A stretch of DNA of 43,773 nt from Photorhabdus heterorhabditis (lineage in GTDB: Bacteria; Pseudomonadota; Gammaproteobacteria; Enterobacterales; Enterobacteriaceae): contig NZ_RCWA01000037.1 in assembly GCF_018448905.1 (NCBI RefSeq), positions 1 to 43,773 of the forward strand, written 5' to 3'. The number at the start of each line of letters is the position of its first letter. The stretch's first letter is position 1. Position numbers and translations under genes: made by a program. The notes under the pieces are model-generated. The model had not been told where the DNA came from. It made no database searches and saw only the letters and a list, made by a program, of their open reading frames with translations. Positions 10,314 through 19,013 of this stretch are shown here, piece by piece.

Positions 10314-10964
10314 TTAAAAATCGGCTGTGCACTGAAAATGCATTGGAGTTCCATAGGCCGGATGGGTGATATATAGCTCCTGTGCATGTAATTGCAGGCG
10401 AGGCGCCATTGCTCTTGCCTGCTGATGAGCATAAAACCGGTCTCCCAGAATTGGGTGCTCAAGTGCCAGCATGTGTACCCTGAGCTGATGTGAACGACCC
10501 GTTATTGGCGAGAGTTTCACCCTGGTTGCTTGATCTTCGTAAGCGAGTATTTCATATTCAGTCTGCGCTGATTTCCCGGTTTCAAAACAAACTTTCTGCT
10601 TTGGTCGGTTTGGCCAGTCACAAATCAGAGGGAGATCAATTATGCCGGTTTCCGGTTTCAGATATCCCCAAACTCGTGCAATATAAGTTTTTTTCGGTTC
10701 CCGTTCACGGAACTGGCGCTTCAGTTCACGTTCTGCATTTTTGGTCAATGCAACTACCATTACACCGCTGGTTGCCATATCCAGCCGGTGAACAGATTCC
10801 GCAGCCGGAAACTGTTGCTGTATCCGAGTCATAATACTGTCTTTGTGTTCCTCAGCCCGTCCAGGAACAGAGAGTAGTCCACTAGGTTTATTGACCACAA
10901 TGATATGCTGATCCTGATAGAGCACATGTAGCCAGGGATCGGTGGGTGGGTTATACGCTTCCAT
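10314..10964 (-). CDS. rluA: dual-specificity pseudouridine synthase RluA (23S U746 / tRNA U32)
   Basis: RluA isomerises U746 in 23S rRNA and U32 in several tRNAs to pseudouridine. The 216-residue product contains the RluA-family catalytic motif HRLDMATSG, with the nucleophilic Asp at residue 62, plus NKPSGLLSVPG and the C-terminal GRSHQLRVHM. I chose the ATG at 10964 (MEAYNPP) over an in-frame ATG at 10997. The former has GGAG five bases upstream and matches the usual N terminus; the longer form adds eleven residues without a ribosome-binding site. It lies downstream of rapA, separated by a terminator-like hairpin, and is tail to tail with the 30-residue ORF. Confidence 0.95.
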   Translation of the reverse strand: MEAYNPPTDPWLHVLYQDQHIIVVNKPSGLLSVPGRAEEHKDSIMTRIQQQFPAAESVHRLDMATSGVMVVALTKNAERELKRQFREREPKKTYIARVWGYLKPETGIIDLPLICDWPNRPKQKVCFETGKSAQTEYEILAYEDQATRVKLSPITGRSHQLRVHMLALEHPILGDRFYAHQQARAMAPRLQLHAQELYITHPAYGTPMHFQCTADF

Positions 10965-11015
10965 TAAGACTCCGGTAAAAGACAGTATCTTGCTCATTGA
11001 AATCAGGGTACCAGG

Positions 11016-11049
11016 GAAAATGCGGGAATGGCGTTCATTCCATCCCGCA
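11016..11049 (-). terminator. terminator after rapA
   Basis: On the minus strand TGCGGGATGG pairs with CCATTCCCGCA with one bulged base and an 8-base loop, and TTTT follows (11017-11020 on the plus strand). It sits 27 bases past the rapA stop and before the rluA start. Some readthrough into rluA is possible. Confidence 0.6.
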
Positions 11050-11075
11050 CTAAATCCGAGTATCTCTAATCTTTC

Positions 11076-13982
11076 TTACTGATGTGTAACAACAACAAGG
11101 CGGATTGCATCCAGACGCCAGCTGGCCTGATTCAGGTTAAGCAGTAACTGTTGGCGATTGGATTCAATTGCTTCCAATTCATCATCACGAATATTGGGAT
11201 TGACTGCTTTCAGTGCTTCCAGACGAGAAAGTTCAGCAGTGAGGTTTTCATCAGCTTCCTTCTTCGCCTGTTCGATTAATGATTGTGCCTGTGTTTCTAT
11301 TAAACCTTCTGCTTGTTGCAAAATAGTGTGAACTTCTTTTTGCACGGCATTAACCAGCTTACTCGCGGTATGGCGGTTTACTGCATTAAGCTGGCGGTTA
11401 AAGCTCTCAAATTCTACTTGACCAGCCAGATTGTTGCCTTTCAAGTCCATCAGTATTCGCAGTGGGGTTGGGGGAAGAAAACGGGTCAATTGCAGATGTT
11501 TTGGTGCTTGCGCTTCAACCACATAAATTAGCTCTACCAACAGCGTTCCAACGGGTAATGCTTTATTTTTTAGAAGAGAGACAGCACAGCTACCGGTATC
11601 ACCAGACAAGATCAAGTCTAACCCATTACGGATAATCGGGTGTTCCCAACTGATAAACTGGGCATCTTCACGAGACAGCGCCTGCTCCCGATCAAATGTA
11701 ATAGTGCAGCCATCTTGTGGCAGCCCTGGGAAATCCGGGACCAGCATATGATCAGAGGGTGTTAACACTATCATGTTGTCACTGCGATCTTCCTGATTGA
11801 TACCAACGATATCAAACAAGTTGAGAGAAAAGCTCACCAACTCAGTATCATTTTCATACTCTGAAATTTTTTCTGCCAACTGCAAACCATGCTCTCCACC
11901 ATTGGAATTCATTTCCAGCAGTCGGTCACGACCTTGTTCTAATTGCTGTTTGAGCTGTTCATGCTGTTGGCGGCATTGATCAATAAATTCATCAAATTTT
12001 TCCTGCTCATTCGGCTTGGCAAGGTAGTTCAGCAGAATTTCATAATAGTGATCGTAAATAGTACGGCCTGTCGGACAGGTGTGCTCGAATGCATCCAGAC
12101 CTTCGTGATACCAGCGGATCAAGACAGCTTGGGCGGTATTCTCCAGATATGGCACATTGATCCGGATATCACGGCTTTGGCCGATACGATCCAAACGTCC
12201 GATACGCTGTTCCAGTAAATCTGGGTTGAACGGTAAATCGAACATGACTAACTGGTTGGCGAACTGGAAGTTGCGACCTTCTGAGCCAATTTCGGAACAC
12301 AGTAGCACCTGAGCACCATCTTCTTCAGAAGCAAAATAGGCGGCGGCGCGGTCACGTTCAATCAATGATAATCCTTCATGGAAAACAGCACTGCGAATAC
12401 CTTCGCGTTCACGCAGTACTTGTTCCAATTGCAGAGCAGTGGTTGCTTTAGCACAAATTACCAGTACTTTTTCATCACGATTTGCCATCAGGAAACCAAG
12501 TAACCACTCTACACGAGGATCAAAGTTCCACCAGGTGGCGTTTTCGCCTTCAAATTCCTGATAGATCTGCTCGGGATAAAGCATATCCCTGGCGCGAGAT
12601 TCCAGCGATTTTTTAGCACCCATAATGTCGGAGACTTTAATGGCTGTTTGATATTGTGTTGGCAAAGGCAATTTTATCTGATGTAGTTCCCGATGGGGGA
12701 AACCTTTCACGCCATTACGGGTATTACGGAATAGAATACGGCTGGTACCGTGGCGATCCATCAGCATGGAAATCAATTCGCGGCGTGCAGTTTCACTATC
12801 ATCACCGTTGCTGTTGGCTGCTTTCAGTAGAGGCTCAATATCTTGTTCACTGATGAGCTCACCCATTAGATTTAATTGGTCATTATTGAGCTGTTCACCT
12901 GATAACAGCAGAGTGACAGCATCAGCAACCGGGCGGTATTTTTGTTGTTCGTCAATAAAAGCTTGATAATCATGAAAACGGCTTGGATCAAGCAAGCGCA
13001 GGCGGACAAAATGGCTTTCCTGCCCTAATTGCTCCGGGGTTGCAGTTAACAGCAACACACTAGGGATCTGTTCAGCCAATTGCTCAACGACCTGATATTC
13101 ACGGCTTGGTGCATCTTCACTCCAGGCCAGATGATGAGCTTCATCCACTACCATAAGATCCCAACTGGCTTCAAGCATATGCTCAAAACGCTGTTTATTG
13201 CGGCGGACAAAATCCAGTGAGCAAAGTACCAATTGTTCTGTTTCAAATGGATTATCACTGTCGTGTCGTGCTTCGGTATAGCGGCTGTCATCAAACAGGG
13301 AAAAGCGTAAATTGAAACGGCGTAGCATTTCGACCAGCCATTGATGCTGAAGGCTGTCTGGCACAATAATCAGAATACGTTCAGCACGACCGGCCATCAA
13401 TTGCTGGTGGATGATCATCCCAGCTTCGATGGTTTTACCTAAGCCAACTTCATCAGCCAGCAGCACCCTTGGGGCATAGCGTTTGCCTACTTCGTTAGCG
13501 ATATGAAGCTGATGAGGGATCAGGCTTGCGCGAATACCGCGCAGACCGCTTTCAGCAAGTTTAAATTGCTCGCTTTGATATTTACGGGCACGAAAGCGCA
13601 GGGCAAAGCGATCCATCCGATCAATTTGTCCTGCAAACAGGCGATCCTGTGGTTTGTTGAAGGTGAGTTTACTGTCGAGGAATACTTCGCGCAGAGTGAC
13701 ATTTTCTTCCAGGGTATCAAGGCGTGTACCTGTATAAATAAGTAGGCCATTTTCTTGTTGGACTTCATCTACTTTGAGTTGCCAGCTTTCGTGGCTGGTG
13801 ACAACATCCCCTGAGTTAAACATCACACGGGTAATAGGGGAATCATTGCGAGCGTAAAGGCGGTTCTCTCCGCTGGCAGGAAAAAGCAAAGTGACCATTC
13901 GTGCGTCCAATGCAACAACGGTTCCCAATCCAAGTTCGCTTTCTGTATCGCTGATCCAGCGTTGACCGAGGGTAAATGGCAT
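11076..13982 (-). CDS. rapA: RNA polymerase-recycling ATPase RapA (HepA)
   Basis: RapA is a Swi2/Snf2-type ATPase that binds core RNA polymerase and frees it from stalled post-termination complexes. Starting at ATG 13982 (MPFTLGQRW) the protein has 968 residues, exactly the E. coli length. An in-frame upstream ATG at 14102 would add 40 residues that run through a hairpin, so I rejected it. Motifs in order are ADEVGLGKT (Walker A, around residue 180), VVDEAHH (motif II, around 280), LLLTATPEQ (motif III), and the helicase C-terminal segments [15 protein letters not shown] and [11 protein letters not shown]. The long C-terminal region ends with VVTHQ, as in E. coli. It is downstream of the polB relic, its usual neighbour. 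Confidence 0.97.
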   Translation of the reverse strand: MPFTLGQRWISDTESELGLGTVVALDARMVTLLFPASGENRLYARNDSPITRVMFNSGDVVTSHESWQLKVDEVQQENGLLIYTGTRLDTLEENVTLREVFLDSKLTFNKPQDRLFAGQIDRMDRFALRFRARKYQSEQFKLAESGLRGIRASLIPHQLHIANEVGKRYAPRVLLADEVGLGKTIEAGMIIHQQLMAGRAERILIIVPDSLQHQWLVEMLRRFNLRFSLFDDSRYTEARHDSDNPFETEQLVLCSLDFVRRNKQRFEHMLEASWDLMVVDEAHHLAWSEDAPSREYQVVEQLAEQIPSVLLLTATPEQLGQESHFVRLRLLDPSRFHDYQAFIDEQQKYRPVADAVTLLLSGEQLNNDQLNLMGELISEQDIEPLLKAANSNGDDSETARRELISMLMDRHGTSRILFRNTRNGVKGFPHRELHQIKLPLPTQYQTAIKVSDIMGAKKSLESRARDMLYPEQIYQEFEGENATWWNFDPRVEWLLGFLMANRDEKVLVICAKATTALQLEQVLREREGIRSAVFHEGLSLIERDRAAAYFASEEDGAQVLLCSEIGSEGRNFQFANQLVMFDLPFNPDLLEQRIGRLDRIGQSRDIRINVPYLENTAQAVLIRWYHEGLDAFEHTCPTGRTIYDHYYEILLNYLAKPNEQEKFDEFIDQCRQQHEQLKQQLEQGRDRLLEMNSNGGEHGLQLAEKISEYENDTELVSFSLNLFDIVGINQEDRSDNMIVLTPSDHMLVPDFPGLPQDGCTITFDREQALSREDAQFISWEHPIIRNGLDLILSGDTGSCAVSLLKNKALPVGTLLVELIYVVEAQAPKHLQLTRFLPPTPLRILMDLKGNNLAGQVEFESFNRQLNAVNRHTASKLVNAVQKEVHTILQQAEGLIETQAQSLIEQAKKEADENLTAELSRLEALKAVNPNIRDDELEAIESNRQQLLLNLNQASWRLDAIRLVVVTHQ

Positions 13983-14080
13983 AAATTTTGACTCAGTTTC
14001 TGTTAGATAAATGTTATTGAAGGTGAAGGACGACAGCTTTTTATTTGATCTAACGGAGATAATGGGCAGATAGCAAAGAT

Positions 14081-14115
14081 GCCCCTTTAATCCCCTTATC
14101 ACTCGTTAAAGGGGC
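14081..14115. terminator. perfect inverted repeat between polB relic and rapA
   Basis: GCCCCTTTAA (14081-14090) and TTAAAGGGGC (14106-14115) form a perfect 10-bp stem with a 15-base loop. It lies about 60 bases beyond the polB stop and upstream of rapA. The T tract is short in both directions, so this may be a weak terminator of the old polB transcript or a leader structure of rapA. Confidence 0.45.
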
Positions 14116-14178
14116 GATATGTTAATGGAAGCAAAGCCAGTCGTCACCTGCAAAAAATAGTAATTAGTTAAATAGTGA

Positions 14179-14772
14179 TTAGCTAAAAGGCATTACTATC
14201 TGCCCGGTGAACAAAGTTGTAAAATTATCCTGTAAAATTGACAGGATAGCATCAGCGATAGGCTGAATTTGTTTATTGATATAGTGATCATAATCTGGTG
14301 ACGAATGCAGGTTTTCCAACGGTTCTGGCCCGGATTGCATCATGACATATCTTATCCAGCCACCATTTTGATACTGTAAAGGCCGATTATGTTGCAGATT
14401 ATATTCATCTGCCAGCCTTGCTGCTCTTACATGTGGCGGTACATTACGCTGATAGTCAGACAGTTTATGGCGCAACCTTTCACGGTAGATTAGTTTATCA
14501 TCAAATTTTCCTTCTAGGGTACTGGTAATATAGCGACGAATAAATTTCTGATAAGGCTGCTGATGAAAAATCAGTGAATACAGTTGCTTCTGGAAATCCT
14601 GTGCTAGAGGCGTCCAGTCGGTGCGGGCGGTTTCCAATCTTTTGTATACCATACGGTCATTACTCAGACTGGAGTAACGTATTTGTGCTGCCTTGTTCCG
14701 CACCACGGATAGTTGGCATTAGAAAACGACGATAGTGAGTTTTAAATTCCAACTCAAGGGGGCTTTTAAATC
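14179..14772 (-). pseudogene. polB: DNA polymerase II, C-terminal remnant with frameshift
   Basis: The last 155 or so residues of this reading frame match the C terminus of family-B DNA polymerase II: LETARTDWTPLAQ, NVPPHVRAARLADE, RPLQYQN and the closing TGQ segment. The frame that opens at 14706 starts with unrelated residues. The true upstream homology lies in another frame at about 14700-14772 and reads LEFKTHYRRFLMPTIRGAEQGS. One extra base between GGCAGC and CGTTAC (about 14685-14698) therefore breaks the gene, and an in-frame TGA appears beyond 14772. Everything before it, including the exonuclease and polymerase motifs (over 75% of about 780 residues), is gone, replaced by an IS200/IS605-type relic. 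It cannot encode a working polymerase. rapA downstream is its usual neighbour. Confidence 0.9.
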
Positions 14773-14800
14773 AAAAATGTTTATCCGATGCGCCGTAAAA

Positions 14801-14862
14801 CCCCGTGCTTCAGCTGTCTCTTGATCTATGAAATATGATCAAAAGACAGCTTCAGGGCGGGG
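14801..14862. repeat. imperfect palindrome at the left end of the IS relic
   Basis: Arms 14801-14826 and 14837-14862 agree at about 20 of 26 positions when one is reverse-complemented (shared blocks CCCCG, AGCTGTCT and TTGATC). Subterminal hairpins of this kind are recognised by the transposase of IS200/IS605 elements. The differing positions suggest decay. Confidence 0.6.
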
Positions 14863-14908
14863 ATATAAGGCGCGGTTTTCAGACTAACTCGGTGTTTGCT
14901 GTTGCTCA

Positions 14909-15242
14909 ATGGTACGAGCAAAATCAGGTTTAAACCGCGCGATACTGGATCAGGGCTGGTATGAAATGCGCCGTCAGCTTGAGTATAAGCAGCTCTGGCG
15001 CGGAGGTCAGTTATTAGCAATACCGCCCGCCTATACCAGTCAACAAGGTGCTAGCTGTGGTCATACCGCAAAAGAAAACCGCCGGTCACAGAATAAATTC
15101 GAGTGTCAGGCATGTGGCTATACCGTAAACGCCGATATTAACGGTGCACGCAATTTTAGCGGCAGGGCATGCCGTGCTTGCCTGTGGAGGGCGGGGGCAG
15201 TCAGACCGCCCGTTGAAGCAGGAACCCACCGAAATGATTTAG
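14909..15242 (+). pseudogene. tnpB: TnpB RNA-guided nuclease, C-terminal fragment
   Basis: The frame encodes only the C-terminal part of a TnpB protein: AKSGLNRAILDQGW, the zinc-finger region CGHTAKENRRSQNKFECQAC and the RuvC-III-like NADINGARN. TnpB proteins are programmable DNA nucleases guided by an RNA from the element's own 3' end. Three lesions are visible. The N-terminal two thirds, with the first RuvC acidic residues, are missing. The first Cys of the first zinc knuckle is replaced (QQGASCGH instead of the usual CxxCGH). A two-base loss at about 15152-15156 shifts the frame after NGARN: the other frame reads ILAAGHAVLACGG and continues to PLKQEPTEMI with a stop at 15240, the expected TnpB ending. 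The protein is certainly inactive. Confidence 0.85.
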
Positions 15243-15296
15243 ACTTCGGTCTGAACGTAGTAGGAATCCTCGTCCTTTGGGTGGGGAGGATGTCAA
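15241..15296 (+). ncRNA. relic of the omega-RNA scaffold / right end of the IS element
   Basis: The tnpB 3' end runs into a UUCG-type tetraloop hairpin (15241-15252) and a second hairpin (15266-15291, arms ATCCTCGTCC and GGTGGGGAGGAT), ending in TGTCAA. In active elements this segment is the omega-RNA scaffold and the guide is read from the flank just past the right end, here from 15297. Expression here is unproven. Confidence 0.45.
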
Positions 15297-15428
15297 TAAG
15301 GCTTTCATATGTAAATAACCTGGGGGATTAAAATGAAGGCTATAGGCATTAGTCACAGAAGGAAAGAATCGAAATACTAAGCAATATCCTCTTCTCGTTT
15401 ATTCTGATAGCGAAGGCAGTAATAACGT

Positions 15429-16136
15429 CTAATTAAAATCGACCTTCCTACCCAAAATAGTCGCTTCAGGAACAGTGCCGGCAACCAGTGCATTTGTTGA
15501 TCCGTCATAATGAATATTGCCATCAACAACTAATAAAGCGCGGTCAGCTATATGGGCGGCATCATCCAGATTATGCGAAACCATCAGCAAAGTAAGTTGG
15601 CGTTCATTGCAAACTTGCTCCAGCAATACCAGCATTTCATTACGCAGTGCTGGATCAAGAGCAGAAAAGGGCTCATCAAGTAACAGAACTGGCTGCTGGC
15701 GCACTAAACAACGCGCTAATGCTGCCCGCTGTCGTTGTCCACCAGAAAGTTGAGCAGGCAAACGAGTAAGGCAATCCTCCAACGAAACTTGGGAGACTAT
15801 TTGTTGTAACGTCTGTTTCTGTTTGCTATTAAGACGTAATCCGGGATGTAATCCCAACCCAATGTTCTGTTCAATCGTTAGATGGGAGAAGAGGTTATTT
15901 TCTTGAAATAACATGGATACGGGGCGCTGAGAAGGTGGCGTATTGGTGTGATTTTCCCCATTCAGCCATAGAGAGCCTTTTTCTGCTGTTTGAAAACCGG
16001 CGATCAGATTCAGTAATGTGCTTTTACCTGCTCCACTGGGCCCAAGAATGGCGATACGTTCCCCGGCCTGAATCTGCAAGTCAAACAGCATCACCAGATG
16101 TTCATAGGTGTAAGTCAGATTCTCTAGTTTAAGCAT
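15429..16136 (-). CDS. thiQ: thiamin/TPP ABC transporter ATP-binding protein
   Basis: ThiQ powers import of thiamin, thiamin phosphate and TPP through ThiBPQ at the inner membrane. The 235-residue protein shows a complete ABC ATPase: Walker A GPSGAGKS (32-39), Q loop around LFQENN (77-82), signature LSGGQRQR (130-137), Walker B LLLDEP (151-156) and the switch-region VSHNLDDA. The start at 16136 gives the usual N terminus ([13 protein letters not shown]). It overlaps the end of thiP by eight bases; the same frame stays open upstream to 16217, but that stretch lies within thiP. It is the last gene of the riboswitch-controlled thiBPQ operon. No clear terminator follows; the IS/polB scar begins about 130 bases on. 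Confidence 0.96.
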   Translation of the reverse strand: MLKLENLTYTYEHLVMLFDLQIQAGERIAILGPSGAGKSTLLNLIAGFQTAEKGSLWLNGENHTNTPPSQRPVSMLFQENNLFSHLTIEQNIGLGLHPGLRLNSKQKQTLQQIVSQVSLEDCLTRLPAQLSGGQRQRAALARCLVRQQPVLLLDEPFSALDPALRNEMLVLLEQVCNERQLTLLMVSHNLDDAAHIADRALLVVDGNIHYDGSTNALVAGTVPEATILGRKVDFN

Positions 16137-17733
16137 TACGTCGTCCTGGTAAGCGCTCAAGTAAACTAAACAACATAAAACATAATAATAACAGCAATAA
16201 GGCAGTGACTGCGCCATCTTGACTACGGTAAGCCCCTATTTGCTGGTACAGATAGAAGGGCAGTGTACGGAAATCTTCATTACCAAACAGCGCCACAATG
16301 CCAAAATCACCAATCGAGAGGACGCAGGCAAAGGCTAAAGCTTGTGCCAGCGGGATTTTTAGGGCTTTTAGTTCAATCCAGAGCAATCGGTTAATACCTT
16401 GAATATTCAGGGATCGACACAAAGGATTATAGCAGGCGGCTAAATCTTTCATCGGATTGTCCAGAACTTTCAGTGCATAAGGGATTGCCATCAGCGAGTT
16501 AGTTAAAATCACCAGACCATAGGGCGAACGAGGCAAGCCAACGGTTTCGTTAAGCAACAGAAAGACCCCAGTTGCTAGCACAATGCCGGGCATAGCCAGG
16601 ATCAACAAGCCACTCATTTCCATTGCTTGTCCCCAGCGGGGGGAATGGCGCAGGTATAGCTCGCGGCTGCTCCACAGTAGCATCATAGTGAACAAAACAC
16701 ACAGAAACCCCGCCCCTAAAGCAATGACGACTGATGTGATAAATGCCTGCCACAATGCAGGCTGGCGTAATACGTTAAATATTCCACTATTTAGACCATC
16801 CACGACGACAGCTAGTAATGGTGGTACCAGCAGTAATAAGGCTGCGATAATTAACAGGCTATCACAGATTTTTCTCGGCAAAGTATCTTGTGGATTACGC
16901 CATTGCTGTTGGTTACTGTAGCCGACAGACAAAGCGCTGTTAAGCTTCTGGCTGAGGAGTACAAGGCCAAGGCAACAGGTAAGCTGAATCAAGGCTAGCA
17001 AAGCAGCACGGTTAAGATCGTAGTCATAGCTTAGCGCCTGATAGATCGCCAGTTCGACAGTTGTTGCAGCAGGGCCGCCACCTAAAGCAAGTACAGTGGT
17101 AAAACTGGCGAAACAGAGCATAAAAATCAGTGCACCAGTTGGCAGGATCTGGCGGCGCAGATAAGGCCATTCAACAAAACGGAAATGTTGCCATTCATTC
17201 ATACCTAACTGAGCTGCTAGCTGCCGTTGTTCCACCGCAATGTTTTCCAGTGATTGCAGTAAAAGTCGTGTTGCCAGTGGCATATTAAAAAAGATATGTG
17301 CTAGCAAAATCCCTTGTAAACCATAAGGTGTGAAATGGTAATTGATGCCGATCCATTCGCAGAACTGCGCCAGCCAGCCGACTTTGCCATAGACAGTCAG
17401 AATGCCGAACAAAGCGACTAGTACGGGTAAAACCAGTGTCATAGCACATAGGCGCAGAAATAAGGTTCGGCCTGGAAAATGGCGTCGGTAAAGCGCTCTG
17501 GAAAGAAAAATAGCCGGAATAACAGAAAACAGCGCTGACAAAAAAGCCTGCCAGAATGTAAAACGTACGACATGCCACAAATAGCTATCTTCTGTCAGTA
17601 GGTGCCAGCTACCCTCAGGTGCGTTAAACCAAAGTGTACCGAACGCCAGCAAGGCGACTAACAGTAAAAGACCGGAGGCGATAGCCCCCGGCAGCAGCCA
17701 TCCGGCAATTAGTGGCTGACAGCGCTTTGCCAT
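16129..17733 (-). CDS. thiP: thiamin/TPP ABC transporter permease
   Basis: ThiP is the inner-membrane channel of the thiamin/TPP importer. It is a fused double-length permease of 534 residues with about twelve hydrophobic segments and two binding-protein-dependent permease domains. The cytoplasmic EAA-like loops are visible at [20 protein letters not shown] and in the C-terminal half near [20 protein letters not shown] chose ATG 17733 ([12 protein letters not shown]), which matches the E. coli N terminus. An in-frame ATG four codons earlier is possible. The start lies inside the 3' end of thiB (25-base overlap), as in E. coli, so the genes are translationally coupled. Confidence 0.96.
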   Translation of the reverse strand: MAKRCQPLIAGWLLPGAIASGLLLLVALLAFGTLWFNAPEGSWHLLTEDSYLWHVVRFTFWQAFLSALFSVIPAIFLSRALYRRHFPGRTLFLRLCAMTLVLPVLVALFGILTVYGKVGWLAQFCEWIGINYHFTPYGLQGILLAHIFFNMPLATRLLLQSLENIAVEQRQLAAQLGMNEWQHFRFVEWPYLRRQILPTGALIFMLCFASFTTVLALGGGPAATTVELAIYQALSYDYDLNRAALLALIQLTCCLGLVLLSQKLNSALSVGYSNQQQWRNPQDTLPRKICDSLLIIAALLLLVPPLLAVVVDGLNSGIFNVLRQPALWQAFITSVVIALGAGFLCVLFTMMLLWSSRELYLRHSPRWGQAMEMSGLLILAMPGIVLATGVFLLLNETVGLPRSPYGLVILTNSLMAIPYALKVLDNPMKDLAACYNPLCRSLNIQGINRLLWIELKALKIPLAQALAFACVLSIGDFGIVALFGNEDFRTLPFYLYQQIGAYRSQDGAVTALLLLLLCFMLFSLLERLPGRRNA

Positions 17734-18722
17734 GTACGAATCCATTTGTTACGGTGTGTGGCGACTTCTTCCGCGCTGTATTGCAGCGAGTTTTTTGGTA
17801 ATGAAAATTGCGAATACACTTCAGGGAGCTGGATATCAATGACTGGATACATCCAGTTAGTGGTTGGGATTTCTTGTTGGAAAGCCGGAGTCAGCATAAA
17901 TTGCATAAATTTTTGGGCAAGTTCCGGCTGCTTGCTGGAAGCCAATTGAGCAGCAACTTCGACTTGCAGATAATGGCCTTCACTGAAAATTGCCGCAGCG
18001 TAATTGTCTTTCTTGTCAGATAAGATGTGATAACCCGGTGAAGACGTGTAACTCAGGACCAGATCACCTTCCCCTTTCAGGAACAAACCATAAGCCTCAC
18101 TCCAACCTTTGGTGACTGTTAGGGTTTTCTTAGCAAGTTTTTGCCAAGCTTGTGGGGCGTCATTACCATAAATTTTTTGCATCCATAACAGCAAACCTTG
18201 TCCTGGTGTGCTGGTACGAGGGTCTTGATAGATAACTTTCCAATTATTGGGACTATTAATCAATTCATCCATGCTTTTAGGCGGATGTGGCAAAGTATTT
18301 TTGTCGTAAATAAAAGCAAAATAGCCATAGTCATAAGGAATAAATACATTGTTATGCCATTGCTCAGGGAGTTTCAGTTTGCTGAGATCCACTTTACTTT
18401 CAGTGAACAGACCCGTTTGTTGCGCGGCTTCAATCAAGTTGTTATCCAATCCAATAATGATATCGGCAGAGGCCCGTTTCCCTTCCATTCTTAGGCGATT
18501 GAGTAGAGATATACTATCTTCCAGAGCCACCAGTTTTAGTTCGCAGTGACATTCAGCCTCAAATGCTTTTTTAATTGCAGGCCCAGGACCCCATTCAGCG
18601 GCAAAAGAATCATAGGTATAAACAGTTAATACCGGTCTTGCCTGTACAACCTGGCTAGATAGCAAAACAGAGGTTGGTAATATGGCTAGTACGATTAATT
18701 TGGAAAATAACGTCTTAAACAC
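17709..18722 (-). CDS. thiB: periplasmic thiamin/TPP-binding protein
   Basis: ThiB (TbpA) captures thiamin, thiamin monophosphate and TPP in the periplasm and delivers them to ThiPQ. The 337-residue precursor has a signal peptide ending near residue 28 (SSQVVQA then RPVLTVYTYDSF). The mature part has the family landmarks AAEWGPGP, the FIPYDYGYFAFIYD segment, TSTPGQGLLLWMQ and SEAYGLFLKGEGDLVLSYTSS. The start codon is GTG, supported by AAGGAG six bases upstream. It is the first gene of thiBPQ and sits about 80 bases downstream of a TPP riboswitch, so it should be repressed when TPP is plentiful. Confidence 0.96.
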   Translation of the reverse strand: MFKTLFSKLIVLAILPTSVLLSSQVVQARPVLTVYTYDSFAAEWGPGPAIKKAFEAECHCELKLVALEDSISLLNRLRMEGKRASADIIIGLDNNLIEAAQQTGLFTESKVDLSKLKLPEQWHNNVFIPYDYGYFAFIYDKNTLPHPPKSMDELINSPNNWKVIYQDPRTSTPGQGLLLWMQKIYGNDAPQAWQKLAKKTLTVTKGWSEAYGLFLKGEGDLVLSYTSSPGYHILSDKKDNYAAAIFSEGHYLQVEVAAQLASSKQPELAQKFMQFMLTPAFQQEIPTTNWMYPVIDIQLPEVYSQFSLPKNSLQYSAEEVATHRNKWIRTWQSAVSH

Positions 18723-18805
18723 TTTGCTCTCCTTAATTCAAGAGGATTGGCAAAGGATCTGGAAGCGCTAAACAGCAAGATAATTTCTGTTGTGAAATGA
18801 TTAGC

Positions 18806-18897
18806 AGCTCAAATCCCTACGTCGGTATTAGCCGGATCAGGTTCGGCGGGTTTACTTCTCAGCAAGGCTGTTTTAAACAGCCAGCACCCCGTTGAGA
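18806..18897 (-). promoter_or_regulatory. TPP riboswitch (THI element) upstream of thiBPQ
   Basis: Read on the minus strand the element contains the conserved blocks in order: CAACGGGGTGC, a stem GGCTGTTTAAAACAGCC (the optional P3a arm), TGCTGAGA, ACCCGCCGAACCTGATCCGG, TAATACCGACGTAGGGA and the closing TTTGAG that pairs with the opening CTCAA (P1). This is the THI-box consensus that binds thiamin pyrophosphate. About 80 bases separate it from the GTG of thiB. I see no strong terminator with a T tract there, so control of translation start is the likelier mode. Confidence 0.93.
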
Positions 18898-18904
18898 TGA
18901 TGCT

Positions 18905-18932
18905 ATTGTAGAGATTTAGCTAGCTACTGCAA
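18905..18932 (-). promoter_or_regulatory. promoter of the thiBPQ operon
   Basis: On the minus strand a -35 TTGCAG (plus-strand 18927-18932) and a -10 TACAAT (18905-18910) are separated by 16 bases. Transcription should begin around 18897-18899, exactly at the 5' edge of the TPP riboswitch, which makes the call stronger than the hexamers alone would. Confidence 0.7.
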
Positions 18933-19013
18933 AGTCCAATGATAGAGGTTTACCACTTGAGGGTAGTGTGAAACAATTAGTCATCTTTCAAATTTAGTTT
19001 ATCGAGGTAGTCT

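Larger units (their letters stand above)
14780..15296 (+). mobile_element. decayed IS200/IS605-family element (TnpB type), internally deleted
   Basis: A short relic flanked by structured ends. On the left, arms at 14801-14826 and 14837-14862 form an imperfect palindrome of about 26 bp around a 10-base loop. In the middle lies the C-terminal part of a TnpB gene. On the right are a small AGAC-TTCG-GTCT hairpin (15241-15252) and a larger hairpin at 15266-15291, followed by TGTCAA at 15291-15296. That right end resembles those of IS605-group elements, whose 3' end also makes the omega-RNA of TnpB. No tnpA is present. The left boundary is approximate; the right boundary is set at the TGTCAA. It adjoins the truncated polB gene. 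Confidence 0.75.

Noticed and set aside
10202-10462. Minus-strand 86-codon ORF overlapping rluA
   Set aside because: It is a shifted frame of rluA and its 3' flank; rluA itself is certain.
13983-14102. 40-residue N-terminal extension of RapA
   Set aside because: The shorter start at 13982 gives exactly 968 residues and the conserved MPFTLGQRW start; the extension runs through the inverted repeat at 14081-14115.
14826-15020. Minus-strand 64-codon ORF in the IS relic
   Set aside because: Antisense to the TnpB fragment and the left palindrome; no family features.
16137-16217. Upstream extension of ThiQ
   Set aside because: It lies within thiP in another frame; ATG 16136 matches the family N terminus and gives the usual eight-base overlap.
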